Positions 1 through 13,440 are shown, counted from the first letter of the stretch. The stretch: DNA of 64,000 bases from Linnemannia schmuckeri (GCA_029449235.1 JANATG010000004.1:744001-808000), one strand, 5' to 3'. Numbers and translations are program-made. Notes: generated from the letters alone by a model not told the origin.

Positions 1-389
1 TAATTGCCAGAAGGGGTTCACACGAGATAGGAGTTCCTTTCCCCTTTTACAATATTTTTATGACCATGACCCTATCACGCTATTTTTTTTTTTTCGAATG
101 AATGAAGGCACAATTGTCTCGTTGTATGAACCTGAAAAATGGGGCCATTTGTTTTGACGCCTGTGTGGGAGTGTGAATATACTCATCGGAGTAATGTGGT
201 GAAGGGAAGGTGCCGGTGCCAACAAGCATCCAAAGTGCAGGTCTGTCTATTTTTATCATAACGGCGGCACATGGATAAAATATGAGCAAAGGTCTCGCCC
301 TTATTCTTTGTTGGCTATGCCCTGCAGCGATTGTGTTGGAGATATCTATTCGAATGTACGCCGCCGAACCGCTTTCTTGTTCACCCCGC

Positions 390-690
390 CCACACCCTTA
401 TCGATTTTCTTTTATCTTTCTTGTCGCTTTCACTCCCTTTCTTCTTTGCTCCTTTGTCCTTTTCCCCCACGTTTTCTTTTATAATCTTCCGCTCCGCGAT
501 TACACTCCTCCTCTCTTTTTTTGTACTTTTCCTTTCCCTCATCACCTTATTCCTCCTTCTGTCTCTCCTCATCACCACCCTCCCTGTCTTTACCCGTCAT
601 TCTTGACGCCTCTTCTTACCTCAATTCTCTGTTCTATCTCTGCTGGATCCGACCTTTTCCTCTCCTCCTCCTCCTCCTTCTCCTCGCCAA
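390..690 (+). promoter_or_regulatory. C/T-rich leader upstream of TM9SF gene
   Basis: About 300 bp on the coding strand are almost entirely C and T, ending about 90 bp before the start codon. Such pyrimidine-rich leaders are common in promoters and 5' UTRs of fungal genes. The long reading frames here are low-complexity artefacts. Bases 1-389 show no gene I can support; a short T run lies near 83-94. Confidence 0.4.
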
Positions 691-778
691 GTACTCATTT
701 CGATTTCAGCAACTAGGAACCTCATCCGATTCCACCTTCCCCATCTTCATCTTCACTAAAACCAGAAAGCCCAACAAA

Positions 779-3731
779 ATGCGACGATTCGTCACCAACA
801 TAACCCTCTTACTGGGTACAACCTTCCTCCTGCAAACCCAAGGCTTCTACCTCCCTGGAGTAGCCCCACACGAATACCATGCCGGCGACAATGTTCCCCT
901 CATGGTCAATGCTCTCACCCCGGGTTCCGATACTCAGGAATTGAAATCTGTGATTCCGTTTGATTATTATGAAAAGGACTTCGGGTTCTGTCAGCCGCAG
1001 GAGTTGAAGAGTCAGGCAGAGAGTTTGGGAAGTATCTTGTTTGGCGACCGGATCTGGAATTCTGCTTATGAGGTAAGAATGGGAGAAGGAAAAGCTAACA
1101 AGAGAAAGCAATTGATACAAGGGACGTTGACGGCCAAGGAAAACACGAGGACCATGTCAGGAAGCTGCAAGTTGGAAGAGACTGGAAGCAAGCTGAGAGC
1201 AAGGGCGAAGATTGAGTAAAGAGAGGAACCCTGCACCTGTCTTTTATCATGTTCCTGCACCGCGCCGGGGGATACAAGGAGAGGAATAGCCATGAGGAAG
1301 AGAGTAATTGGACTATTGGATTCGTCATGGACAGATGGACAACTGTAATTGGGCTGCCACATTGGGTCAGTTTTTTTTATCCATGAACGACAACAAGATC
1401 ACAGAAATGAGATTAGGTGGATACAGTGTGGGAATATATCCTTTACACCGACAAGGCGCGTTATCACTCGCAATTTCTTCCTTACACTTACACTTCTATT
1501 CATTTTCACTTCAAATGGATGTAGATCAAAATGACGGAGGCGGTGAGCTGCAAGCAGCTGTGTGTGGCACCAGTGTCCAAGGACCAGGCGAAATTCATTA
1601 ATGCCAGAATTCGGGAAAACTACAACATCAACTGGCTGGTTGACGGTCTCCCCGCAGGACATGTCCGTGCAGGAAGAGAGGCTAACTCTGAGGTCTATTC
1701 GATTGGGTTCCCATTGGGAAGTGATGTTGAGGCCAGGAAGGTGCCCAAGTTGCATAACCATTATGAGATCTCCATCGATTATCATCATAATGAGGCCAAG
1801 GATAGTTTGCGAGTCGTTGGTATCGTCGTTCGTCCTGTCAGGTATGTTTTTGTTATGCATTTGTTTTCTTGGTTGTTCTTGTAGGACGTTCACTACGTGC
1901 ACAGCGTGCATGAATTCATTTACGATTTTGGATTTTGTTTGCTGCTGGAAGGGGACAAAATGGTTGGTTTTGAGGGTTGATTTGGGAAAATGAAACAGAA
2001 GAAATGATACAGCTACAGGATCAATCAGGAACACGCGGGAACCACTAACCACACACAGGAGCAGATTTTAAAAGCAAAAGGACAAGGGCTCATCAATTTA
2101 AGTGTAGACAGATGCAGGGTCTAGACTCACCACTGGAAAAATGATGAGCGTCCCTCGAACGATAATCGGAACGGTCAAGGAAAAAGCCTTGAATTTGCTG
2201 TCTAACCACATTCTTCTTTTTTTTTTTTCAACCATAACTATGTAGTATTGCGACACCCGCTTTGGGTCAATATGAGTGCGGTTACGAGGGGCCTGAGGAT
2301 ACTCCCGCATTGGTCCTGGATGAAACAAAGGATAACTCTGTAACTTACACCTACTCTGTCCACTGGATCGTAAGTCGGCTTTGCTTCTTTGTAATATTAA
2401 TATCATATCTGTTGGCGAGGCCAGTTGCTGATAAGGTATCCACTCCTGCAATTACATGCGATGATAGAAAACGGAGACGGCGTGGGCGACAAGATGGGAC
2501 AAGTACCTGTTAGTTGGTGAACCTAGGATTCACTGGTTCAGTTTGGTCAACTCGATTATCATTGTTCTCTTCTTGACTGGCATGGTCGCCATGATCCTTC
2601 TCCGTGCCTTGCATAAAGATATCTCTCGCTACAACCAACTCGAGGCCCAGGAAGACATTCAAGAGGATTTCGGCTGGAAGTTGGTCCACGGAGACGTCTT
2701 CCGCACCCCTGCCTACCCAATGTTGTTGTCAATCATTGTCGGTAATGGATCGCAGATGTTCTTGATGGCCTCGGTGACGATCGTCTTTGCCGCTCTCGGG
2801 TTCTTGTCACCATCGAACCGCGGATCTCTTGCCACCATTATGATTGTGTTCTACATGTTCTTTGGTATCGTTGCTGGATTCGTCTCTGCCAGGATGTACA
2901 AGATGTTTGGTGGTGAGGCCTGGAAGTCCAACGTCCTCGGCACTGCTTTCCTCTTCCCTGCGTAAGTTTTTCTTTTCGTTCTTGGATGCATGGAAACTAT
3001 GTTGCAAGGAAAAATCATACACTGTTGCTGACAAACCTTTCTTTTTCAAAATGCGGATACATTATAGAGTGATCTTTGGGGCGTTTTTGGCGTTGAACTT
3101 TTTCTTGATTAACGCCAGCTCTTCGGGAGCAGTGCCATTCGGGACAATGTTGGGCGTTGTCGCACTTTGGTTCCTTGTCTCGACACCTCTGTCCGTGATC
3201 GGATCGTACCTCGGATTCCAGCGTCCCAAGGTTGAGCATCCAGTCCGACCCAACCAGATCCCTCGCCAGATCCCCGACCAAGTCTTCTACCTCCGCACGA
3301 TCCCGTCAATGATGATTGGCGGTATTTTGCCCTTTGGTGCGATCTTTATCGAGCTCTATTTCATCCTGAACTCAATCTGGTTCCATAAGATCTACTATGT
3401 CTTTGGGTTCCTATTCCTGGTCTTTGGGATCCTGATCGTGACTTGTGCCGAGGTGACGATCCTGATGTGTTACTTCCACCTTTGCGCTGAGGATTACCAT
3501 TGGTGGTGGAGAGCGTTCTTGACTTCGGGCGCGTCGGCGGTGTATATTTTCTTGTACTCGATCATGTACTACTTCTCGACGTTGCAGATCAAGAGCTTTA
3601 CGTCGATGGTGCTGTACTTTGGATGGACTGCGATCATGAGTCTGATGTTCTTTGTTCTTTCGGGCGCTATTGGGTTCTTTTCGGCTATGGCGTTTGTTAG
3701 AAAGATTTATGGCAGCATTAAGATCGATTAA
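779..3731 (+). CDS. Transmembrane 9 superfamily protein (nonaspanin, EMP70-like)
   Basis: Five exons read as one 630-residue protein: 779-1072, 1525-1841, 2246-2369, 2468-2961, 3068-3731. All introns are GT-AG and the phases join exactly. An N-terminal signal peptide (about residues 1-21, ending LQTQG) is followed by the family motif FYLPGVAPHEY. A luminal domain carries SAYEIKMTEAVSCKQLC, then WATRWDKYLLVGEPRIHWFS leads into nine hydrophobic segments. The C-terminus KIYGSIKID matches the KXD/E COPI-binding signal that keeps TM9 proteins in Golgi or endosomes. Length fits the usual 600-670. Family members act in endomembrane sorting, cell adhesion and metal homeostasis. An AATAAA lies at 3830-3835. 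The ATG at 779 is the first before the signal peptide. Which fungal paralogue (TMN1, 2 or 3) cannot be decided by eye. Confidence 0.95.
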
Positions 3732-5169
3732 GTTTATTCGTTCTATCCACCCCTTTTTCAGTCTTTTGTGGTTCTGTATGCCTTCGGGTAGGGGTGTGCA
3801 TGCGGAGCAAATTATTAATTTTTCGTCAAAATAAACAATGCGTGTGGTGTATTTTTTCTAGACATGTACTTTTCTTGTATTGTTTGACAATGTTTCGTGT
3901 TTTATGTTTTTTCTATAACAAGGAGAAAAGAAAAAATAGTGGTACATTTTTGTTGTTCATTGTAGATGATTCCCACTTTTGCACTTTGATTGTTCGTGTC
4001 ATTCGGCACTGCTGGTTTATACTTGTCGTTGTTGACTTTGAGAGTATTCATTTTAGATGCAAATGCGTTTTGTCCTACCATTGTGCTGAGCCCTTACTTT
4101 GTAAAATGTCGACAAACAAATGGGCGAAAAGGAAGGCACTGGATTATTGTGACATAAACGGCAGCTGTTTCGTTTTTTAAAGGTGCGGAGTGTCGCAATG
4201 ATTGATATGATGGACCTCGATAACACCCTTTTGTGGCGTATGCGAAGAAAGTGAGGGGCGAGGGGCGAGGGGCGAGGAGGAGGAGAAGGGATGGAAGAAT
4301 GAAAGAGAGGAAGAGGAAAGTAATTCCACGGAGGCACACAGACATACAAGTCTCTGTGCGCTCATTCTTCTTTTTTTTTTCTTATTCGTTGATGTTGGTG
4401 TTTGGTTTGTTGCTGTTTTTATGCCTGTATGTGTTTTATGCTCCTCTATTCGTAAAGGCAATTAAGGTACAATTAGACATATAAGGGGATAGAGCAGGGG
4501 TTGTAAGTACGAGATAGAGAAGTGAATGAATGAGAGAGACGGACGAAGGAGGGAACTGAGAGCCCAGGCGTTAGATGATTGGGAGCGTGGGTTGAGGTTT
4601 GTTTGAAAGGAGAACAGCATGTCAAAAGGTACAAAGTGCTCTTTCTGTCTTTTTGAATAAAAGTGCTCTTTTGAGTTGTGAGTTGTGAGTTGTGAGTATG
4701 TATATGCTGTTATGTTGGAGTGCTCTCGGTGATTTTTTTTTGTTTTTTTTTTTTAATCTTCGTTCACAAAAGATGTGCAAGGTGAGTGAATGGGTCGATG
4801 GTTTTGGATGGTGCGGAAGCGAGGAAAGGGAGTGAAGGGGGAAGGAGGAAGGGGGAAGAGAGAATCGTTGAGACATGATGTGATGAATAATGTCAATATG
4901 GTGTGAAGAGAAGGAGGATGTTCGACTGAAGGGGTTGGGTTAGTTCAGGAGGTAAGGAGGCAAGAGGTGGGAGATGAGTTATGAAGTGACCCCGGATATG
5001 AATGCTTGGACGATAGGCGAACGATGTAGTTGAGGAGAGTGTCTTTTGTTCTAAAGGGCTTTTTTGGTTCATGTCTTTTAATTTACTCGCTGTTGTTGAC
5101 TGTTGTGTTGTTGTTTGATCGAGAGTCAAGAAGGAAGGAAGGAAGGAAGGAAGGAAGGGCTAGAAGGAG
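3732..5169. other. Intergenic DNA with simple repeats
   Basis: No gene is supported between the TM9SF stop and the kelch leader. It contains an AATAAA at 3830, a G/A-rich stretch near 4250-4320 with three GAGGGGC-type repeats, three GTTGTGA-type repeats near 4675-4697, two T runs near 4733-4755, and a (GGAA)n tract at 5130-5158. Confidence 0.6.
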
Positions 5170-5530
5170 GACTTTTTTCTTCTCCTTTTTGTTGTCTCTT
5201 GTCATCATCCCCTCCATTCCTCTCTTTCTTTTTCCTTTTCCTTTTCTTTCCATTGTCATCCTTCATCTCTTCCCTCTCCATCCTTTTCTTTTTCTCCTCT
5301 TCATCATCCTCCCGCCTCCCTTTATTTTTATTTACCTTGTATTACATTCACACCGACCCCCTTCCTTTCTTTTATTTCATCCACTCTCTTCCCTTCTCTC
5401 CTTATTCCCGAATAACACCCATAACCCACCACAACCCCTACTACTACAACTACACCTTGGACTTTTCTTAACCCTCACCTTTTCTTCTTCTCACCCCCAC
5501 ACTAGTCCTTTTCCTTCTATCACCACGCAC
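5170..5530 (+). promoter_or_regulatory. C/T-rich leader upstream of kelch gene
   Basis: A long pyrimidine-rich stretch precedes the kelch gene start at 5589, the same arrangement as upstream of the TM9SF gene. It is probably promoter plus 5' UTR. No TATA box is obvious. Confidence 0.35.
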
Positions 5531-5588
5531 TCACACACGTTCACACATATAGACTAACAACAGCCAACCATCTCTCATACTTACAACG

Positions 5589-8500
5589 ATGGCTGGTCTG
5601 TTTTCATCCAAAAAGTCCAAAAAGGAAAAGGAAGAAAAAGCGGCTGCCGCCAAAAATGCCGCCGCCATGGCTGCTGCCGCTGCTGCTACTTCTAACCTAG
5701 CCCCATCAGGGACCACAACCTCTGGAGGAAACGGGTCTATTGCCTCCTCGACCACCATGGCACCCCCACCTAACAGCGGAGGCAAGCAACAACAACAAAC
5801 GAACAATAATGCCAACAATATCAACTCTTCACTAACGAGCGCCACGCTTTCAATGACCCCGGCTTCGTCTTCGACTTCTTCTGTACCAGCACACTTGCGT
5901 GAAAACTCGTCCGCCAGCCTAGACTATACTTCTCCTCAACAACAGCAACAATTGAACAACAAGTCGTCAGTAGAGAGCGACAAAAGGATGTATCACCTCC
6001 AACTGCAGCAGCACCAACACCAGGCCCAACAACAACAACAACACACTGTCAGCAATGGCGGCGGCACTGGAAGCAACTTGGTCTCTGCGTCGTCGATTTC
6101 GACCCACAACTCGTTTGCACATCTCTCCTCAAGCAACGGACCCTGGATCTCGGCCCAGGTGATGTCGACCAGCCCCTTCCCTCGGTTCTCTCATACGGCG
6201 TCCTATGTCCAAACAGGCACCGACATTTATGTCTTTGGTGGAGTTGTCAAGGGCTCAGCCCAACGAGACATGCATGTCATTGACTCTCGTAAGTTGACAT
6301 CATCTCTTGTCTTCTCTTCTCTTTTCCAATGGTGGACAGACACACACGCATACATACATACATACATACATATATACACTCCTTCCACGAGGACCTCTGT
6401 TTGTTTATTCCACTAGTTCCATCGAAAACTATATCGTTTTCGTTATTTGTGGTCATTGGTGAATGAGAAAAAGGGGCAGGAAGGGGGACAGCAAAACAGT
6501 CAACAGTCAACAGACAACAGACAACAGACAACAGACAACAGACAGAACAGACACACTCAACAGGAACTCACACACAGCGAAACAAACGACTGAGAAATAA
6601 CCGAAGGGGGTTCACCGACAAAAGGAACGAACAACAAGAAGCATGAACAAGCAAGCAAGGAACAACAAGCAATAAAGCAATACCAAAAGGAGGCCGGATT
6701 AGCTAACATGACCACCCCACGGCGATCGTATACATGCATACATGCTTGCTTACTTACCTCTTTACTCCTTGTTTACGATTACTAGAATCCCTTCACTGCC
6801 AGCTCCTCCCTGTAGGAGGAGGCGACTCTCCACCCGCTACCTCGGGACACACCGCCGTCACCCTGGGTCACTACATCATGTGTAAGCAAACTCACGCCTT
6901 CCCCTTCCCCTTTCTCGCTCTTCTTTTACCATTTTTCGCTTCCCTTGTAGTCCTATTTGCATTGCTCGCCTCCTTCCTTCTCTGCCTCCTTTTTTTTTGT
7001 AATTGGACATCAATGGTTGCCTTGTGCAAGAATAGGACACAGCAGCAGCATGGTCCGGTCCATACCAACAAAGAATCCGTTATTGCTATTGTTCTTCCTT
7101 CCTGGAGACTAACTTCGAGGAAGAACAACCTTCTCTGTTTGTCTCCTGAACATTAGATTTTGGCGGCAAGGATATAAAGAACAAGTGCAGCGACGCCCTC
7201 TATGTCCTCCACACTATTCGCAAGGAGTGGAACAAGCCCACCATCCTCGGTCTTTTGCCTGCACCCCGCCATTCGCATGCCGCCTGTGTGATTGGAACAA
7301 CGCTCTACATCTTTGGAGGACAGTTCAACGGATACTACCTCAACGACATCGCATGTTTCGACATGAAGTCCTGTAAGTACAACACGACAACAACGACCGT
7401 TAAGAGCGTCCAGCAGGACTTGTGTTGCATTTCCTCGTGCATTCATGCCTCACCCACTCATCGTGCTGTAATATCCCCACATATGCCCTCGTTTTTGTGA
7501 TTTTGTGTTTAAGTGTCGTGGTGGTACACACATGTATGTTTCAAGGGTATCTATTTTTCATACCTTCCTTTCAACGGTCCTCTGTTTTGCTAACAATTAT
7601 TTCACATTTCTGCTCTTATTTTTTTTCTCCTTCATATTGTTCTTCTTGGTGCTCCTCGAATGCCCCGGATTCTTGCTCATTCATTTTCAACAACTACGAT
7701 TTGAATAGTAAATACTTCGAACCCAAGGTGGAATCGATTGGAGCCCGCTTCTGAGCTGCCCCCTGCACGTGCTGGCCATTGTGCGGCGGCCCACGATGGC
7801 AAGGTGTACATGTAAGTTATCTTACCCTCTTTTGCTCACTCTCTCTTCGTCCACATCGGCGGTCATCGTTCTTTACTTTGGTGGTTTTTTTTCTTATCAT
7901 TTGTTGTTTTGCGATGAGATTTTGTTACTGTGTGTGAACGAGTAAAAGATTTGTGTACCCAACCGTTTTGCGGTTTTGTACAATGACCATCCATTGTTTG
8001 TTGTCTGTCTCTCTGTTTTGTGTGTGTGCTACCATGGGTGCATCTGCATCTTTACCGCCCTTTACTAATAGTCTATCTCTTTTCTCCTTTCCCATGTTAC
8101 TAACCTACCAAAAAAAACCGTTAGTTTCGGAGGAGCAGACGACCAATTCTTCTACAACGATATTTGGTGCTACGACCCACAAACCAACAAGTGGGAGGCT
8201 GTGCCGGCGTTTGGAGTGTTGCCGACCAGTCGCCAGGGACATGCTGCTAGCGTTGTTGACGATACCATGTACATCTATGGAGGCATGAACCACGAGGACC
8301 AGCTCCTCGGTGACCTCTCCGCCTTCAAATTCAACGGTACGTTTAGTTAGCTATAGTTCCTGTTCTAAGTGCAGGACTAGGTTTCAGTTGTCAGCGTACT
8401 TATAACTCTAACTTCATAACTTGTGTGGACTATATAGATCGCCGGTGGCTGACCTTCCCGGACACTGTGGATTCGCCGTCCCCCAGAACAGAACATGCGA

Positions 8501-9377
8501 TGTGCAGTGTTGGTGACAGGATCTACATTATGGGCGGACAGCTGCAGCTGAACGCTGAAGAGGATGGATCCATTTACATCCTCGACACGAGTAAGTTTTT
8601 GTGTTTGCAAGCATGTTGGATGCTCCGTTTACTCCGACAAGTAGATACAGTGCCCTCTTTTTTTTGATTATTGCGGCCGCGTGGCAGATCAACAACAGAA
8701 ACATGATGCACTAACCCAAAGAGAATTCCATCTGTTCCCTTTTGAAAATTTCCCGCCATTTTTCTTAATTTACGACTCCGACCAATCACAGCCAAGATCA
8801 GATATCATGAACCCTCATTGGGTCCTCGGTCTGGCTACGACAACGACAGCGGCTTGCGCGTCGATGCCGCTCTCGATGACCCCAACTCCTCCTTCCAACG
8901 CCCCACCCCTACTCCAGACTCGATCCGCCACTCTAATGATGTCAACAACAACGACCAAGATTCTCGTCGTGCTCCTCAGCAACAACAACAACAACAACAA
9001 CAGCAACAACAGCAACAACAGCAGACCCAAATCAGCCCGGAGGAGCAATACATCCAACAACAAAACGTCAATGCCTCTGCTCGTTTTGCTGATGACTCGA
9101 ATGTTGGCTCATCCCATTCCTCGCAGACACGCGTCAGTTTGGATGCTGCCGATGGCAACCAGGTCTTTAGACGACGCACGGTGGGCAAGACTGGCAATTA
9201 CACCATACATGAAGTTGAACCTCGTGGTACTCAATCAATCGACGAGACCCGTCGTCCCAACTTGGCGGATCAGGATTACTACGAGAGGGATTCTCCCCGC
9301 TCACAGAACCAGCGACCAACTCAGCCTCTTCAGTACAACAGCGCCCAATATGCCAACCTTCAGCAATCGCAATCGCA

Positions 9378-9409
<32 letters not shown>

Positions 9410-12400
9410 CACAGGATGTTGGTCCTAGACGTTCCTTGACAGAGAGCAAGAACCGTGGATCGCTCAATCCACCCCCTCGTGCCTCTCTTGACCAATCGCG
9501 TGCTTCGTCCCAACCCAGTCAGGATTCTGCCTCGCCCTTGTCATCTCAGGAGATCCAGTATAACTCCAAGGATGCCGAGATCCGAGACCTGAAGCAGCGT
9601 GAGCAGTGGCTCCTGGCAGAGGTCGCAATGGCTCGCAAGAAGATGGGCGAGCGCCCCCTCAGTATGAATTTGGCCCTTAAGGACAGCCTGGGCTCGTTTG
9701 AGGCGGAGCGGGATTCGGAAAAGTACAAGATTATGCAGGCGCTCTTGAGTTGCAAGGCTGAGCTGGAGCGTTCCAAGAGCTCGATTGTGGCCCAGGCCCA
9801 AGTCGCGTCTAACAAACTACGGGAAGCTGAGAGGATCCGTACCGCAGCTCTGCAGGAGGCTGCTTATCTGAAAGCCAAGGTCTCTGCACTCCAGTCTGGC
9901 GAGGTCTCTGCTTTGGTGTCAACCGAGACTGCTCGTGCGCTTGATCTTGAGAAGCGGTTGACGGTTGCTTTGGGTCAGGTCGACAAGCTGCAGTCGCAGC
10001 AGGCCCAGCATGAGGCGCTTTTGGAGCGAGAGCGTCATGGACGTGAGACTGCTCAGGAGAGAGCTCGTCAGGCGACGGTGGCCGCAGAGGAGGCCCAGCA
10101 GGCACGGACTCGATCCTTGGCAGATATGACATCGCTGCACGAACGTGCTTCGGCCGCCGAAGCAAGTCTGAGAGAGGTTGAGGCCAAGCACGCGTCGAGT
10201 GAGGCACGTCTTTCGAGCTACCAACAACAATCGACGGCGTTGTTTTCTCAAATCTCAGGACTTAAGACGACTGTGGATCACCAGAAAAAATCGTTGGAGA
10301 AGGCCAAGTTGGCTTATTCTGTCGCCAACGATCGTGCAGAGCATGCTGATCGTCTTTGGACTCAAGCCCGTCAGGAGATTGACCATACTCAGCTAGAGTT
10401 TGCTAGTGCCCGCGCAGATTTTGAGCGTGCCCAGCGTGAGGCCGACCATTGGAAGACCAAGGCTCAGGAGACGGATCTGTTGTGGCAAAAGGCCAAGAGC
10501 GAGAATGAGGCGATGAGGACTTTGTTGGAGGACGACATGAATGCCTCGTACAGCCCTGGTGCCAACGCTCGCAAGCACGACAGCATCATGGCGATCACTT
10601 CGGCATCTCGGGTTGCAGAGTTGGAACATGAGCTTGGCACTTTGAGACACTTGTTGAAAGAATCCCAGGCTGCTGTTGCTCAGGCCAACAAAGACCTTGG
10701 AGAGTCGATGCTCAGGATCTCGCAATTGGAGTCGACGTCAATGTCGGCCAGAACCGAGGCTGGGGAGGCCCAGCGTCAGTTGTCGATTGCCGAGGATAGA
10801 GTTGCGTCGTTGGAGGCTCAGCTCAGCCAGAAGGAGGAGGCCCTGGAGGAGATGGCCAAGGAGCAGGAGAACAACGAAGTCCAGTTAGGAGTTCTCCGAG
10901 GTGTTATGCGCGAGAATGGCTTGTTGGCTGACGATCTGATCTTGGATGCCTTGAGTCAAGGAGTTGACAATCAGTCTTCTACAAACGGACCTGTAACGAT
11001 GACTGGATTGAAGACCAAGGTCCAGGAGGCCGAGAAAATTGCCCAAGAGTCCAAGCAGCAGCTGGAGGAGATGTCGGCCCTCAAGAAGCATCAAGAGGAG
11101 CGCATCCAGCAGTTGCAGGCTGATTACCAGACTGCCGTTCATTACGTTCAGGGATCGGAGACCATGGTCCAGCGACTCCGTGATGAAGCCCAGGCTGCCA
11201 AGGCTGACAAGGAGGCGATGCAGAAGACTCTGCAGGAGATGGAGGCTGCCCACGGCCAGGCACGCGATGTCCATGCCTCGGCTGGTGAGGCCGCTGCGGC
11301 CGCTACCAGCCAGTTGGAGGAGGAAGTGACGGAGCTTCATCGTCAGTTGCACGACTCGATGGGTCGGTCGATGGAGTTGGAGCAAAAGATGGAGGAGTTG
11401 ACGAGGGCACTTCAGGATTCCGAGGCTCAGGTCGAGGTTACCCAGATCGAGTTGAAGACGTTGAAGTCGAAGCACCACGAGCACAAGAAGCAAGGCGCTA
11501 TTTCAACCGAGAACTTTAAGGCTAGGGTTGAGGAGTTGGAGAATGCTTTGGAGGAGACGCAGGCTTCATTGGCGGAGACGAGACATCAGCTTGAGTTGAC
11601 ACAGTACGAGTTGGAGCAGTCCCATGCTTTGAACACTAGCACTGGTCGTGAGCTGGAGGATGCGTTGGCGGCTGTCAAGTCGCACCAGGAGGCATTGGCT
11701 GCCCAACAGGCCGTCGCTGCTGCTGCCCAAGGTCACTCGGAGACCAAGAGCGAGGAGGCTTTGGAGGCTGAGAGGAAGCGTGCCCAGGCTTTGGCTGCTC
11801 ACCAGGAGGAGCTTGAGTTGGTGATTGAGAATGCTCACAAAACCATCCAAGAACTTCAGTCAACCAACACAGATCTGGAGCAGCAATTGAGGGCCTCGGA
11901 GAACAAGATCTCGATTCTTCTCGACAACTTTCAAGGACCCGAGTCTGTCCGCAACAGCATGGCCAGTCTGAACGGAAACGATGACTTGATCCAGCGTCTG
12001 ATGGAGGCCAGTCATCATACTGGAGTTGGATCAGGACGGCCGTACCTGACGCCTATGTCGCATGGATCACACTTGACTGATCGGTCGTCGGCTGATTCTT
12101 TGGCCAACGAGTTGGAACTGCTAAGGTCGAATTGGGGTCAGTCCCAGTTGAACGGTACCCCTTACCGCCCCCCTGTCATCGCCACTGGTGGTTCCCCGCC
12201 AACAGTAGCAGCATCAACATCAGCTCCAGGAGCCGTCGAAGACGATCACGACGCTGTCGAGATTGCACATGCAGCTTCGGTAGTACCAGCAACCGTCGCT
12301 GCCACAACTACCACAGCAGCAGCGTCACCGCTGTCGCCCACATCTGTACCTTCTTCCCCTATCGCCCTCAAGTCGCCAGTTATAGACAACAAGAACAGTA

Positions 12401-12573
12401 GCAGTAGTCCTACTGTCGCCACCTTCAACACCGCCTCCACAGCTCCCACCGCGGCCATCGCCGCTGCTGCTCCCACCAGTGGTAGTAGTAGTAGCACATC
12501 TGCACAAAAGTTGGAGGAGTATGAACGGATGATTGAGGATATGGCTCATCAGCGGAGACAATATGAGGAGTAG
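5589..12573 (+). CDS. Kelch-repeat and coiled-coil cell-polarity protein (Tea1/Kel1-like)
   Basis: Seven exons (5589-6288, 6786-6881, 7157-7372, 7709-7811, 8125-8336, 8438-8590, 8792-12573) join in frame to 1,753 residues. Residues 1-183 are Ala/Gln/Ser-rich with a basic MAGLFSSKKSKKEKEEK start. Residues about 184-498 hold six kelch blades, each with a hydrophobic-GG pair (VFGG, YFGG, IFGG, IFGG, IYGG, IMGG) and a following Trp or aromatic. A disordered region with two poly-Gln tracts follows. A very long coiled coil with heptads runs from about residue 740 to 1540, then an Ala/Ser/Thr-rich tail ends in a short charged helix. Kelch head plus long coiled coil is the build of Tea1, Tea3 and Kel1, which mark growing tips at the end of microtubules or with formins. 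The function is inferred from this build. Other kelch-coiled-coil proteins with different roles cannot be excluded. Confidence 0.88.
6349..6552. repeat. Microsatellites inside intron 1 of the kelch gene
   Basis: Intron 1 (6289-6785) contains a (CATA)n run at about 6349-6375 and a CAACAGA-type 7-bp tandem repeat at about 6496-6552. Both are ordinary simple repeats within the longest intron of the gene. Confidence 0.8.
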
Positions 12574-12899
12574 ATGCAGTTGCAGTAATGTTTTTTTTCT
12601 CACATCTAGAAAAGAGTGTTTTTTTATTTATTTTTGTTACACCACTTTCTTCCTAATGACACGCTCAACCCATGTTTACTCACTCACCACTCACACTTTC
12701 AACGCCACAACCACAACTACAACTACAACTACAAACACTATCACCATCACTATCATCATCGCCATCACCCAAAAAGCAATGCGTAATAATAAATATGAAT
12801 CTGTAGTATCAAAAATCTCATGCTTTGTGTTTTCTAGACAATCAAAAAAAAAAAAATTCCCATCGTATTCACTTACTCCTCCTGCTTAAAGACTCCTGC
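12574..12899. other. 3' flank of kelch gene with simple repeats
   Basis: Follows the kelch stop. It holds short T runs, an ACA/ATC trinucleotide-rich stretch at 12700-12765, AATAAA-like signals near 12787 and an A run near 12843. No gene is seen. Confidence 0.6.
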
Positions 12900-12926
12900 A
12901 GACATGATTTGTAACATTTTCAGAAA

Positions 12927-13093
12927 GCTTTTATTAAGTACCAGACACTCTTTTAACGTATTAGAACCTCTTTCCGCCATATCATGAGTCCTTTCTACCA
13001 CGTCATAAACCCTTTCAGTAATTTTAGCTACACTTTTTACCGCGTCAGAGACACTTTATAACATGTAATAAACCCATTATTGCGCCTTTCACG
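12927..13093. repeat. Degenerate 21-bp tandem repeat array
   Basis: Eight consecutive units begin at about 12927, 12948, 12968, 12989, 13010, 13031, 13052 and 13073, a period of 21 bp (20 once). Each starts with a C-rich step into TTT and continues with a loose ACCACGTCATAAA-like half. Sequence identity between units is low but the spacing is regular. A second array with a similar consensus lies at 41961-42100. Confidence 0.6.
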
Positions 13094-13150
13094 TAAAATA
13101 ATTTATTCGAACACCTAGTCTCCGTTTAGGTTGGCTATTAAAAAATTAAT

Positions 13151-13369
13151 TCTCCGAATAGTCAGCTAGTCACCCCAATTAGCTGACTAATCTCTTGCTG
13201 TCCCATTATGCAAAACTTGCTCCACATTGCGCTTTGCTTAATAGATGCCTAGGACAGAATAAATAAGCTACTTCGACTTACTTAGCACTACATATTTTGA
13301 GGCGAAATTTTGACCTCAAAACATGTAGTGCTAGTCTATTCGATGAGTGTAGATCTGACTATTCGAGGC
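13151..13369. repeat. Nested inverted repeats upstream of transposase
   Basis: CTCCGAATAGTCAG at 13151-13164 is matched inverted by CTGACTATTCGAGG at 13356-13369. Inside lies a near-perfect hairpin at 13284-13332 whose arms read AGCACTACAT..TTTGAGG and CCTCAAAA.ATGTAGTGCT. These may be subterminal repeats of the adjoining element. No matching copy was found with confidence at the far end. Confidence 0.45.
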
Positions 13370-13440
13370 CGCATAAAGGTTATGCCAAACTGTCCAGAGA
13401 AAAAAAAAAAAAAAAAAAAAAAAAACAGCCACTCTACTCA

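Noticed and set aside
282..716. Overlapping open frames in the first 700 bp
   Set aside because: They arise from a C/T-rich tract, encode low-complexity Phe/Leu/Ser/Pro and precede the TM9SF start. Treated as leader.
10885..11493. Antisense Leu-rich frame in the kelch coiled coil
   Set aside because: Codon bias of the coiled coil keeps the opposite strand open. Not a gene.
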